DNA of 64,000 nucleotides from contig JAKAJV010000028.1 of NCBI GenBank assembly GCA_021813585.1, positions 1 to 64,000 of the forward strand, written 5' to 3'. Of this stretch, positions 46,301-54,371 are shown piece by piece (positions within the stretch are counted from its first letter, which is position 1; the number at the start of each line of letters is the position of its first letter). A program made the translations under genes and the position numbers. A model generated the notes under the pieces. That model did no database searches. It saw only the letters and a program-made list of their open reading frames with translations, and was not told the origin of the DNA. This stretch comes from Bacteroidota bacterium. GTDB lineage: Bacteria > Bacteroidota > Ignavibacteria > Ignavibacteriales > Ignavibacteriaceae.

Positions 46301-46432
46301 TTCTTCCAGTTTGTTTGCTTACCGGCCTAATTGTGTTTTTGGGTTCAGTCAATTTTAAATAATTTGAATTAAGTTATATTTAAACGGATTTTTGAAATAC
46401 AAAAATTCTATTGGTGTGCGGGGATAAGTAAA

Positions 46433-47329
46433 ATGACGATTGGAATTATAGCAAATAAAACCAAGCCGAATGTATTCGAAGTAGTATCGGCGCTGATTGG
46501 TAAGTTAATTTCCAGAGACCTGGATTTTATAATTAGCAGCTCGTTATACGATAGGAAAAACCTGATTCGGCAAAGAATTGGTAAATCAAAATTTGCCGAT
46601 GACGAAAAGGTTTGCAAAAGATCAGATATAATCCTTTCCATCGGCGGTGACGGGACAATGCTGGCTACCGCTTTCAAAGCGCATAAGTACGATAAGCCCG
46701 TTATGGGAATAAACCTTGGCAAGCTCGGCTTTTTGGCTGAAGCCAATATAAACCAGATGGACGTATTTATAGACGACATAAAGAAAGGCCGGTACAAAAT
46801 TGAAAACCGTATGGTTATAGAGAGCGATTGCTGCGGACACAAGATTGAAAAGCTTTTTGCAATAAACGATATTGTAATAGACAAAGGCGGCTGGCCCAAA
46901 ATGATTGATATTACAATTAAGGTTGATGACGACTATGTTACTACCTTTGCAGCAGACGGACTAATAGTGGCTACTCCCACAGGTTCTACCGGGTATTCCA
47001 TTTCAACCGGCGGGCCTATCGTCAGTCCCAAAACCGACGTTATAACTCTGGCGCCGATATCGCCGCACAGCTTAACTATGCGCCCGCTTGTTCTGCCGGG
47101 CAAGCAGACAATTACTGTTAAGACGGAATCTCTTCATAGGGAAATACATGTTAACTGCGACGGGCAGAGAGTGTTTGCCTTCCCACCACCTCTTGAATTA
47201 AAAATTAAAAAATGCGACCGGCCGCTGAAGCTGGTTCATACTTCCATTACAAACTACTTTGAGACTTTAAGAAAGAAGCTTTTGTGGGGAATAGATTTAA
47301 GGAAAAATTCTCTAAATAATCAGGACTAA
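46433..47329 (+). CDS. nadK: NAD kinase
   Basis: 298 residues. Phosphorylates NAD to NADP. The catalytic motif reads LSIGGDGTMLATAFKA; GMNLGKLGFLAE-type GINLGKLGFLAE and the glycine-rich TPTGSTGYSISTGGPIVSP are both present. Length is standard. The thioredoxin-like gene starts two bases after its stop. Confidence 0.96.
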   Translation: MTIGIIANKTKPNVFEVVSALIGKLISRDLDFIISSSLYDRKNLIRQRIGKSKFADDEKVCKRSDIILSIGGDGTMLATAFKAHKYDKPVMGINLGKLGFLAEANINQMDVFIDDIKKGRYKIENRMVIESDCCGHKIEKLFAINDIVIDKGGWPKMIDITIKVDDDYVTTFAADGLIVATPTGSTGYSISTGGPIVSPKTDVITLAPISPHSLTMRPLVLPGKQTITVKTESLHREIHVNCDGQRVFAFPPPLELKIKKCDRPLKLVHTSITNYFETLRKKLLWGIDLRKNSLNNQD

Positions 47330-47331
47330 CC

Positions 47332-47865
47332 ATGAAACCATTACTCGTTCTATCATTATTAATTTTGGGGGGAATTTCTTTGATGGCTCAAGACGGCGTT
47401 AAGCCGGCCGCTGCAAAGAAAGATACTCTTGTTAAAGATGTGCTGTCCCAGCAGCCGATGCTGTTGGGCTATTGCAACCGGCAAGCTTTTAAAGACACCA
47501 GCTTCTCCTGGTGGTTTAATTCCGTTTACGATATGTATGAGGTAGATTCTGCCACTACACAAAAGATTGCCGATAAGATTAACGGAGTTAACATAACGGT
47601 GGTTATGGGTACATGGTGCAGCGACAGCAGAAGAGAGGTACCGAGGCTTTTTAGGATACTGGACTCGTTGAAGTATCCTTCCGGTGACGTTGAGATTATT
47701 ACCGTTGGCAGGAATTTAAAAGGAATGGGCAGCGAGACCGACAGCTTAAAGATTGAGAAGGTGCCCACAATAATCTTTTATAAGAATGGCGCGGAACTCG
47801 GAAGAATTGAAGAATCTCCTAAGGTTAGTCTTGAAAAAGATATGTTGAAAATCCTTAAAGATTAA
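47332..47865 (+). CDS. secreted thioredoxin-fold protein with a single active-site cysteine
   Basis: 177 residues with a signal peptide (LLVLSLLILGGISLMAQ). The thioredoxin-like domain has VVMGTWCSDSRREVPRL in place of the WCxxC motif: the second Cys is Ser. It keeps the cis-Pro region KVPTIIFYKNG. It may act as a monothiol reductase or simply be a structural or binding protein. It is coupled to nadK and faces the kamA-like gene, with an octamer repeat element between them. Confidence 0.85.
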   Translation: MKPLLVLSLLILGGISLMAQDGVKPAAAKKDTLVKDVLSQQPMLLGYCNRQAFKDTSFSWWFNSVYDMYEVDSATTQKIADKINGVNITVVMGTWCSDSRREVPRLFRILDSLKYPSGDVEIITVGRNLKGMGSETDSLKIEKVPTIIFYKNGAELGRIEESPKVSLEKDMLKILKD

Positions 47866-47907
47866 TCATCTGTTGAAAAAATTATGAATCATTTTTTATA
47901 AAAATTT

Positions 47908-47972
47908 TGGAGTGATGGAATAATGGAATGGAGGTTTTACTCCATTATTCCACAACTCCAATACTCCAATCA
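47908..47972. repeat. octamer repeat arrays in inverted arms (TGGANNNN type)
   Basis: The left arm has three tandem octamers: TGGAGTGA, TGGAATAA, TGGAATGG (47908-47931). The right arm, 47941-47972, has four on the other strand: TCCATTAT, TCCACAAC, TCCAATAC, TCCAATCA. The arms form a stem of about 21 bp with two mismatches. The last unit supplies the TGA stop of the kamA-like gene (47970-47972). It lies between convergent genes. Confidence 0.75.
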
Positions 47973-49133
47973 GTTTTCCACTTCTTCAAGAACAGGCAGC
48001 TCAACTTTGGTAAACTCCAGCTCTTTCAATTTCAGCTTTCCGTTTCTGCCGTTCTTACCATTCTTACCGTTTTTCTTTTCGGGATTGTTCCGGTCTTTAT
48101 AGTTCTTGTAAGAAAATATTTTGTTCTGGTAATTGCGCAGAATTATCTTGTCTTCATCGTGGTGGATGACGTAATTTGGCAGCAAAGGAATCTTGCCTCC
48201 TCCGCCGGGCGCATCTATAACGAAGTGAGGAATAGCCAATCCGCTTGTATGGCCGCGCAGGTTTTCAATTATATTCAACCCGGTTTCTATAGACGTGCGG
48301 AAATGGTTGGCGCCTTTTGTTTCGTCCGCCATATACATGTAATATGGCCTTACTCTTATCTTCAACAGCTTTTGCATTAATTCCTTAACAACTGCCGGAT
48401 CGTCGTTCACGCCTTTCATCAAAACCATTTGGTTGCCGACTGGGATGCCGGCGTCTGCAAGCATCTCGCATGCCTTGGAGCTTTCGGGAGTAATCTCCCA
48501 CGGATGATTAAAATGCGTATTGATATAGATCGGGTGGTACTTCTTCAACATATTGCAAAGCTGGGGCGTAATACGCTGGGGCAGAACGCACGGCATCTTG
48601 GAGCCCAGCCTGATGATTTCAATATGGGCGATAGACCTTAGCCTCTGGAGGATCTTCTCCAGCATAATATCGGTCAGCATTAAAGGATCGCCGCCGGACA
48701 TGATAACGTCGCGAATCTCGGTGTGCTCTTCCAGATATTTGAAAGCGCTTTCCAATCCCTTCATGGATATCTTCTCGTAATCGCCTACTTTTCTTTTCCT
48801 TGTGCAGAAGCGGCAGTATAGGCCGCACTGGCTGGTTACAAGGAAAAGTGCTCTATCCGGGTAACGGTGAGTAATGTTAGGAACAGGGCTCATTGCATCT
48901 TCCATCAAAGGATCTTCTTCCGCATCCCAATCCTCCAGCTCTGCTTTATCCGGTACACACTGCCGCCAAATCGGATCGTTCGGGTAACGGATTAAACTTA
49001 AGTAGTAAGGATTTATTCTTGCCTGGAAAAATTCATCAAGATCTTCGGCCACCCTCCGGTCAATCTTAAATTTTTCTACAAGCTCATCAACAGTGTGAAC
49101 GCTGTCTCTGATCATTTGCTGCCACAGTTCCAT
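47970..49133 (-). CDS. KamA-family radical SAM aminomutase (lysine 2,3-aminomutase-like)
   Basis: 387 residues. The radical SAM cluster motif is CGLYCRFCTRKRK (C-x3-C-x2-C), and the PLP-binding lysine is in the DAPGGGGKIPL segment. The core matches lysine 2,3-aminomutases, which make beta-lysine, and EpmB. After the HHDEDKIILRNYQ segment, the expected C-terminal part of clostridial-type enzymes is replaced by a lysine/asparagine/glycine repeat (NGKNGKNGRNG) and a charged end. It is the last gene of the operon with GNAT and two ATP-grasp genes. No epmA-type gene is nearby. Confidence 0.9.
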   Translation of the reverse strand: MELWQQMIRDSVHTVDELVEKFKIDRRVAEDLDEFFQARINPYYLSLIRYPNDPIWRQCVPDKAELEDWDAEEDPLMEDAMSPVPNITHRYPDRALFLVTSQCGLYCRFCTRKRKVGDYEKISMKGLESAFKYLEEHTEIRDVIMSGGDPLMLTDIMLEKILQRLRSIAHIEIIRLGSKMPCVLPQRITPQLCNMLKKYHPIYINTHFNHPWEITPESSKACEMLADAGIPVGNQMVLMKGVNDDPAVVKELMQKLLKIRVRPYYMYMADETKGANHFRTSIETGLNIIENLRGHTSGLAIPHFVIDAPGGGGKIPLLPNYVIHHDEDKIILRNYQNKIFSYKNYKDRNNPEKKNGKNGKNGRNGKLKLKELEFTKVELPVLEEVEN

Positions 49134-49156
49134 GACTTAGCCTCTGGTTGTTGTTA

Positions 49157-49627
49157 TTACTTTAAATACTTACCAAATACCATTAAATGATCGCCCACCG
49201 AGTAGAAATCATTTATTTGCGCCACAATGGTAAAGTGATTTCTTAAATAGAAATTCCTGGTTTTCGAATAACTTTCCTTTGAAGAAGTCTCGGCCAAAAA
49301 CCATCTTCCGTTATTTTCTTTTACAAAATTTTCGGCATGCTCTAGCAGGCTTTTGCCTATGCCTTTAATTTCGGCCTCCGGGTCTGCTACAATCCAGTAC
49401 AGGTCGTATACCGCATCGGTTAAAGGTCTTTTACCTGTGCAGTGGTAACCCAAAATCTTCCCGCTAACCTCGAAGACATAAACGTGGTAATCCGTCTGCA
49501 ATGCATTTCCGGCGGCAATGCTAACCAGCTCCATTGCTATATCCACTTCGCTATGGGTAAAGGCAGGAATCTTTTTCAAAATCTTTTCGATTTCGTTTAC
49601 ATCAGCTTGCTTTAGTTTGCGTATCAT
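49157..49627 (-). CDS. GNAT family N-acetyltransferase
   Basis: 156 residues, one GNAT domain. The acetyl-CoA-binding loop is likely in PEAEIKGIGKSLLEHAENFV, and ETSSKESYSKTRNFYLRNHF is the usual motif B region. In archaea and some bacteria a GNAT enzyme (AblB) acetylates beta-lysine made by a KamA homologue (AblA), so this one is a candidate partner for the neighbouring enzyme. It overlaps the upstream ATP-grasp gene by 26 bases. Confidence 0.88.
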   Translation of the reverse strand: MIRKLKQADVNEIEKILKKIPAFTHSEVDIAMELVSIAAGNALQTDYHVYVFEVSGKILGYHCTGKRPLTDAVYDLYWIVADPEAEIKGIGKSLLEHAENFVKENNGRWFLAETSSKESYSKTRNFYLRNHFTIVAQINDFYSVGDHLMVFGKYLK

Positions 49628-50663
49628 TTAGTCTTCTTGTTAATGCAAAGTCCGTAATTTTACAGATAAGATCCGTATGAGACATACCGGCGGCGGCGGC
49701 GGCCCTGGCAAATCCCGAATCGGCGGATATATCCGGGTTGGGATTTACTTCTATTACGTAAGGCTTTCCTTTGGCATCCAGCCGCATATCAACGCGGGCA
49801 TAGTCCCTGCAGTTCATCGCCTTAAAAGCCAGCAGAGCGGTCTCGTCTATCCTATCTTTTATTTTTTTACTTAGCTTGGCCGGGCAAACCGGCTTCGTGT
49901 TCTCGTAATAAACGCTTTCGGCAATCCATTTGCCTTCGTAGGTTACAATCTTCGGCAGCCCGTCGGGCAGCCCGTTAAACTTTATCTCCGAAACGGGCAG
50001 AACGGTGTCTCCCAGTATCGCCACATTCAATTCCCTGCCGTCTATATATTCTTCTATTAGAACATCCTGCCTATAAGTTTCCTGTAAGAACTTTAAATGG
50101 CTACTAAGGCTTTTAAAATCGCTAACCACGGATAACTCCGAAATGCCTATGCTGGCATCTTCATTTAGTAATTTCAGTATAACGGGGAAATTAAGGTTAA
50201 AATCTTTTTCGTTCGGCGTGTTGTTTGCCTTTACCGTCTTGGAGTATGGAGTGTTTATTCCGAATGAGCGCAGTATGTTCTTTGTTCTTTCTTTATTCAG
50301 GCAGTTGCCCAGGCACGAAGGACCGTTGCCGGTGTAGCAGTAGCCCAGCAGCTGGTACATGCCCGCAACGCAATATTCGTATGATGCCACTCCCTCAACC
50401 GATTCCACAAAGTTTATAACAGCATCGGGGGAGTAACCGTTTATTGACCTGATAAATTTTTCTATATTCCTGTCTACCGCAAGTATTTTAACTTCGGAAT
50501 ATCTTTCCTGTAAATTTTTCTTAATGATGCCGATTTCTTTTGCGAATGCGGTTTCGGAAAGGTCGTTTATTGATGCCCCCGCGGATGCGGGCTTGCCGTT
50601 GTATATGCTAAAGATACTGGTAGGAGAATTATAGCAAATTAAAATTTTTGCATTCGTCTTCAT
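49602..50663 (-). CDS. ATP-grasp ligase, D-Ala-D-Ala ligase-like (second of pair)
   Basis: 353 residues. ATP-grasp features are NCLNKERTKNILRSFGIN, FPVILKLLNEDASIGIS (phosphate-binding loop), VLIEEYIDGRELNVAILGD and RVDMRLDAKGKPYVIEVNPNP with Mg ligands. The C-terminal helix has SGFARAAAAAGMSHTDL. This is the D-Ala-D-Ala ligase-like group, which joins an acyl phosphate to an amine, but housekeeping Ddl is normally single and in a wall-synthesis cluster. It overlaps the first ATP-grasp gene by 4 bases and the GNAT gene by 26. Confidence 0.88.
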   Translation of the reverse strand: MKTNAKILICYNSPTSIFSIYNGKPASAGASINDLSETAFAKEIGIIKKNLQERYSEVKILAVDRNIEKFIRSINGYSPDAVINFVESVEGVASYEYCVAGMYQLLGYCYTGNGPSCLGNCLNKERTKNILRSFGINTPYSKTVKANNTPNEKDFNLNFPVILKLLNEDASIGISELSVVSDFKSLSSHLKFLQETYRQDVLIEEYIDGRELNVAILGDTVLPVSEIKFNGLPDGLPKIVTYEGKWIAESVYYENTKPVCPAKLSKKIKDRIDETALLAFKAMNCRDYARVDMRLDAKGKPYVIEVNPNPDISADSGFARAAAAAGMSHTDLICKITDFALTRRLNDTQTKAS

Positions 50664-51751
50664 AATAGCTTATGTCTTTTGGCAGCAACGTAAAGAACTT
50701 TGTTTATCATATCGTCGTAATTTAATCCGGCAGAGCGTGCTGCTTTCGGAAAGCAAGAGTTCTCTTCCGGGTTCGGTAAAATTCCCGGAAGCGGATTAAC
50801 TTCAATTATGTTCGGCACATTGTTTCCATCAAGTCTTATGTCTATTCTACTCCAGTCCCTGCATCTTAGTGCGCTGTAAGTCCTAAGTGCGGTGTCTTTA
50901 ATTTTTGCCTCCAGGCCTTTATCAATCCGGGCCGGGCAGGTAAAAACATCCAGCGGATTTTCTTTTGTATCTAGAATCCACTTGGCTTCGTACGAGTATA
51001 TCGGGATAAAATCGTTCGGGAAATCGTTAAAATTAATTTCTATAACAGGAAGGACTTCCGCATTGCTGCCGTTGCCGAGTATAGCAACGGTGAATTCCCG
51101 CCCCGGAAGGAATTCTTCTACAAGCGCAGCTTGATTGTATTCGGCTAATATTCTTTCAGCTTCATTAATTAGCGCGGCTTTATCTTTTACGAATGAAGAA
51201 GAAAATATTCCTTTGCTGGAGCCCTCGGAGACCGGCTTAACTATAAGCGGGTACCTCAGGTCTATATCCTTTGCGCGCTCGGGAGAGTCCACAACTACAA
51301 ACCTTGAGTTGGGGATTTTGTAGTATGATAAAATTTCTTTTGTCCGCGCTTTATCCAGGCATATAGCCAGCGTCAAAGGATCGGAGCCGGTGTAAGGTAT
51401 ATTAAGCATGTCCAGCATAGAAGGAATCTGCGCTTCGCGGCTGGCTCCATTAAATCCCTCTGCTATGTTAAAGACTATTTGAGGATTAACTTCTTTCAGC
51501 TTTTCGAACGCCGTGTAGTCGGCTTCTACCAGGGTACAGTTGTGAAAATGTTCAATCGCTCCTTTTACTGCATTAATTGTCTCCCACGTATCCCATTCGG
51601 CGTACGTGTCCATGCTTTTTTCCTGCTGGAAACTATCTAAGTTCGAATTTGGGGGTACTATTTCGGGGAAAGCTTGCCTGTCCGGCAGGCAGGACTGACT
51701 TTCAGGTTTGGCATTAAAAGTTAATGCAACGTTCAATCTAACATTGAACAA
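50660..51751 (-). CDS. ATP-grasp ligase, D-Ala-D-Ala ligase-like (first of pair)
   Basis: About 364 residues. ATP-grasp motifs include CLDKARTKEILSYYKIPN, YPLIVKPVSEGSSKGIF, ALVEEFLPGREFTVAILGN and RIDIRLDGNNVPNIIEVNPLPG. The start is uncertain: TTG 51751 and TTG 51736 (giving MNVALTFN) are possible, as is ATT 51763, placed 5 nt after AAAGGAG (51769-51775). The open frame reaches TTG 51793, which falls in the promoter. Residues CLPDRQA near the N-terminus are encoded by a palindromic repeat (51673-51694). First gene of the operon. Confidence 0.8.
   Translation of the reverse strand: MFNVRLNVALTFNAKPESQSCLPDRQAFPEIVPPNSNLDSFQQEKSMDTYAEWDTWETINAVKGAIEHFHNCTLVEADYTAFEKLKEVNPQIVFNIAEGFNGASREAQIPSMLDMLNIPYTGSDPLTLAICLDKARTKEILSYYKIPNSRFVVVDSPERAKDIDLRYPLIVKPVSEGSSKGIFSSSFVKDKAALINEAERILAEYNQAALVEEFLPGREFTVAILGNGSNAEVLPVIEINFNDFPNDFIPIYSYEAKWILDTKENPLDVFTCPARIDKGLEAKIKDTALRTYSALRCRDWSRIDIRLDGNNVPNIIEVNPLPGILPNPEENSCFPKAARSAGLNYDDMINKVLYVAAKRHKLL
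51673..51694. repeat. palindromic repeat inserted in the ATP-grasp reading frame
   Basis: GCCTG (51676-51680) and CAGGC (51686-51690) flank TCCGG, within a wider CTTGCCTGTCCGGCAGGCAGG context. It is read in frame as CLPDRQA between the conserved strand NVALTFN and the rest of the protein. It resembles the in-frame palindromic elements known from Rickettsia. Confidence 0.55.
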
Positions 51752-51790
51752 AGAGGATAAAATATTTTCTCCTTTACAAAATTTTTTTAG

Positions 51791-51820
51791 CAAATATAAT
51801 TAATAAAATTTTTAAGTCAA
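51791..51820 (-). promoter_or_regulatory. Bacteroidota-type promoter of the ATP-grasp/GNAT/KamA operon
   Basis: On the minus strand, TTG (51820-51818), 19 nt, then TATATTTG (51798-51791), an exact match to the -33/-7 consensus TTG-N17-23-TAnnTTTG. AAAGGAG follows about 15 nt downstream. The rest of the gap to recG (51821-52033) is dense in A and T tracts with no gene. Confidence 0.75.
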
Positions 51821-52033
51821 GATTTTTCAATCACTCGTGAAAAATTTTCTTCCGGTTTTTTTTCTTGGAAAAATATTTTTGATGAAAAATTTCTAGAAAG
51901 TTTTTAAAGAACAACAAAAAAATTTTTTTTGCACGACAAATTTATAATAAAAAAAAATTATAAATCAAATTTTATTTGTGCTGTAAGAATATTTTTTTAA
52001 AAATTTTTTAGTTTTTTTCTAGCAGCGGCCGCG

Positions 52034-54244
52034 CTAAGCGATTTTTGCGTAGCGAAGATTGTCCGAATAATGCTCGATAAGATTTTTTCTAACTACCCGG
52101 CTGCTCTCTTCCTTAAGGTGAGGATCGGCGTCGATTAATTTGAACGCAGCTTTCTTTGCTTCGGTAATAATATTGGCGTCTTCAACAATGCTGGCGTGCT
52201 TAAGCTCCGGAAAGCCGCTCTGCTCGGTGCCGAAAATGTTCCCGGGTCCTCTTAACTTTAAATCCGTCTCAGCAATTTTAAATCCGTCGCTGTGCTTTAC
52301 CATTGTCTGCAGCCTTATTGCCGACTTATATCTCTCAAGCTTAGACGGCGAGAGGTATTCAAGGTCAAGATTATTTTTGCTGTTCGATGCAGCCGGCTCG
52401 TCCCTGGTAACAAGTATACAGAAGGCCTGCCTGCCGCCCCTGCCAACCCTTCCCCTAAGCTGGTGAAGTTGGGACAGCCCGAACCTATGAGCATCATTTA
52501 TCAGAATAATGTTTGCATCCGGGATGTCAATCCCCACTTCTATTACCGTGGTTGCAATTAGGACGTCGAATTTCTTTGCCAGGAACAAAAGCATTTTTTC
52601 TTCCTTCTCCTGCCACGTCATTCTGCCGTGGAGTAATCCGATGTTTAAGTCTTTAAGGTAGCCGTCTTTTAATTCATTGAAATATGTTTCCGCCGCTTTC
52701 AACTCTAACTTTTCTGATTCCTCCACTAAGGGATACACGATAAACGATTGATACCCTACTTTGCTCTTATCGATAATAAATTTGTAGATGTCCGGGAGTT
52801 TGCTTTCGCCGCGCAGAATAGTTTTTACGGGCCTCCGGTTTTTAGGAAGCTCGTCTATTACGGATACATCGAGGTCTCCATATGCAGTCATGGACAGCGT
52901 CCTCGGAATGGGAGTTGCGCTCATTACTATTACATCTGGAGTTTTGCCTTTGCTTTGCAGCCTTGCCCGCTGCGCAACACCGAAGCGGTGCTGCTCATCT
53001 ACTATAACGAGTCCCAGGTTTTTAAATTTAACTCTTTCCTCAAACAACGCGTGAGTACCTACTATAATATCCGCCTCGCTCATTTCATTTTCTTCCAGGC
53101 TTTTTTCTTTTTGGGATTTTTTTTGCCCGCCCAGCAGCAGGCTTAGTTTTATTTGCCTGGATTTATGTACCAACGACAGCTTCTTAAGCAGCTCGGAAAT
53201 ATTTTTCGCATGCTGGTCTGCTAGAATCTCCGTAGGGGCCATCAGAACGGCCTGGAAGCCGTTGTCGCTGGCAATAAGCATTGCTATTAACGCAACAATT
53301 GTTTTGCCGCTGCCCACGTCTCCCTGCAGCAGCCGGTTCATGGGGGAGTTCGATTCCATATCCTTTCTGATCTCGCTCAGTACACTTAACTGGGAGCGCG
53401 TCAATTCAAACGGCAGAATTCTTAAAAAATCGGGAACCAGGCTTGTCTTTATGGTGAAGGAATTTCCCTGAAGCTTGCTTTTGTAGTTGTGCTTTCTAAG
53501 GGCCACAAGCAGCTCCAGATAAAACAACTCTTCAAACTTAAATCTAAAGACGGCAGCGTTAAGCTTTTCCTTGCTTTCGGGAAAATGAAAGTTCTTTACC
53601 GATTCAACTAAGCCGGAAAGATTATGCTCTTTAATTAATTCCGGTGGTAATGTTTCTTCCAGCTTGTCTGCATAGCCTTCAACAGCGTAGCTAATAATTT
53701 TTCTTAAACTGAAATCCCCGATGTTCCCGGACTTAAGGTCCTTGGGCAGCCGGTAGAAGGGGATAATTTTTCCGGTGTTTAAAAAACTATTCGATTCATC
53801 CTCGGATATCCTATCAAAGTCCGGGTGGGCGAATTGTAAATTGCCGAACTTAGTTAGGGAAGGCTTTCCGGAGACGGCAAAATAATCGCCTTCGTTGAAC
53901 ACAGAGTAAAAATAGTTTATTCCCTGGAACCAGATGCATTCAAAGAATCCGCTAGAGTCTCTCATCTGGACTTTCATCCATTCCTTTCTGCCGGCGCGTA
54001 TCTTGTCCTTGTCAACAACTTTTCCAATTACCGTAAGCTCGCCTTCAAAACCGTTAACCATGTGCCCGTAGGCTTTTGATGCGGTAAGAATATTTGTCCT
54101 GTCCAGGTGCTTAAAGGGAAAATAGAAGAGCAGATCCCTAATAGTTCCCAGTCCTATCTTTTTAAATGCCTCTGCTCTTTTAGGTCCCACCGACTTTAGA
54201 AACTGAACGGATTGTGATAATATTTTTTCATTTTCCGAAATCAT
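52034..54244 (-). CDS. recG: ATP-dependent DNA helicase RecG
   Basis: 736 residues, slightly longer than E. coli RecG. An N-terminal wedge/OB domain (about 60-170) is followed by helicase motifs: Walker A QGDVGSGKT, motif II DEQHRFG, SATPIPRT, TTVIEVGIDIP and QLRGRVGRG. The C-terminal RecG part has LKLRGPGNIFGTEQSG. It remodels stalled forks and Holliday junctions. The gene is monocistronic in appearance, and an inverted repeat lies just upstream of its start. Confidence 0.96.
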   Translation of the reverse strand: MISENEKILSQSVQFLKSVGPKRAEAFKKIGLGTIRDLLFYFPFKHLDRTNILTASKAYGHMVNGFEGELTVIGKVVDKDKIRAGRKEWMKVQMRDSSGFFECIWFQGINYFYSVFNEGDYFAVSGKPSLTKFGNLQFAHPDFDRISEDESNSFLNTGKIIPFYRLPKDLKSGNIGDFSLRKIISYAVEGYADKLEETLPPELIKEHNLSGLVESVKNFHFPESKEKLNAAVFRFKFEELFYLELLVALRKHNYKSKLQGNSFTIKTSLVPDFLRILPFELTRSQLSVLSEIRKDMESNSPMNRLLQGDVGSGKTIVALIAMLIASDNGFQAVLMAPTEILADQHAKNISELLKKLSLVHKSRQIKLSLLLGGQKKSQKEKSLEENEMSEADIIVGTHALFEERVKFKNLGLVIVDEQHRFGVAQRARLQSKGKTPDVIVMSATPIPRTLSMTAYGDLDVSVIDELPKNRRPVKTILRGESKLPDIYKFIIDKSKVGYQSFIVYPLVEESEKLELKAAETYFNELKDGYLKDLNIGLLHGRMTWQEKEEKMLLFLAKKFDVLIATTVIEVGIDIPDANIILINDAHRFGLSQLHQLRGRVGRGGRQAFCILVTRDEPAASNSKNNLDLEYLSPSKLERYKSAIRLQTMVKHSDGFKIAETDLKLRGPGNIFGTEQSGFPELKHASIVEDANIITEAKKAAFKLIDADPHLKEESSRVVRKNLIEHYSDNLRYAKIA

Positions 54245-54300
54245 TACGGGTTAAAATAATTTAAGCACAGAGAAATTACAAGAATAGTGAATCGGAAGGA

Positions 54301-54354
54301 GAGACTCACTTTTTCCAATTGCAGCTTTTTTTCGGAATTGGAAAAGTAAGTCTC
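54301..54354. repeat. imperfect 20-bp inverted repeat
   Basis: 54301-54320 (GAGACTCACTTTTTCCAATT) pairs with 54336-54354, with one mismatch and one bulged T, around a 15-nt loop. It lies between the end of the TonB receptor gene and the recG start (both minus strand) and has no T tract in the right place, so it is more likely a repeat element than a terminator. Confidence 0.65.
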
Positions 54355-54371
54355 AACTAAATGTAGTACGT

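Noticed and set aside
47908-47972. TGGA octamer array as a CRISPR array or as a plain terminator
   Set aside because: Units are 8 nt without spacers, and no T tract follows the stem on either strand.
52025-52032. GCGGCCGC palindrome next to the recG stop as a regulatory site
   Set aside because: Short, self-complementary GC octamer with no further structure; nothing supports a function.
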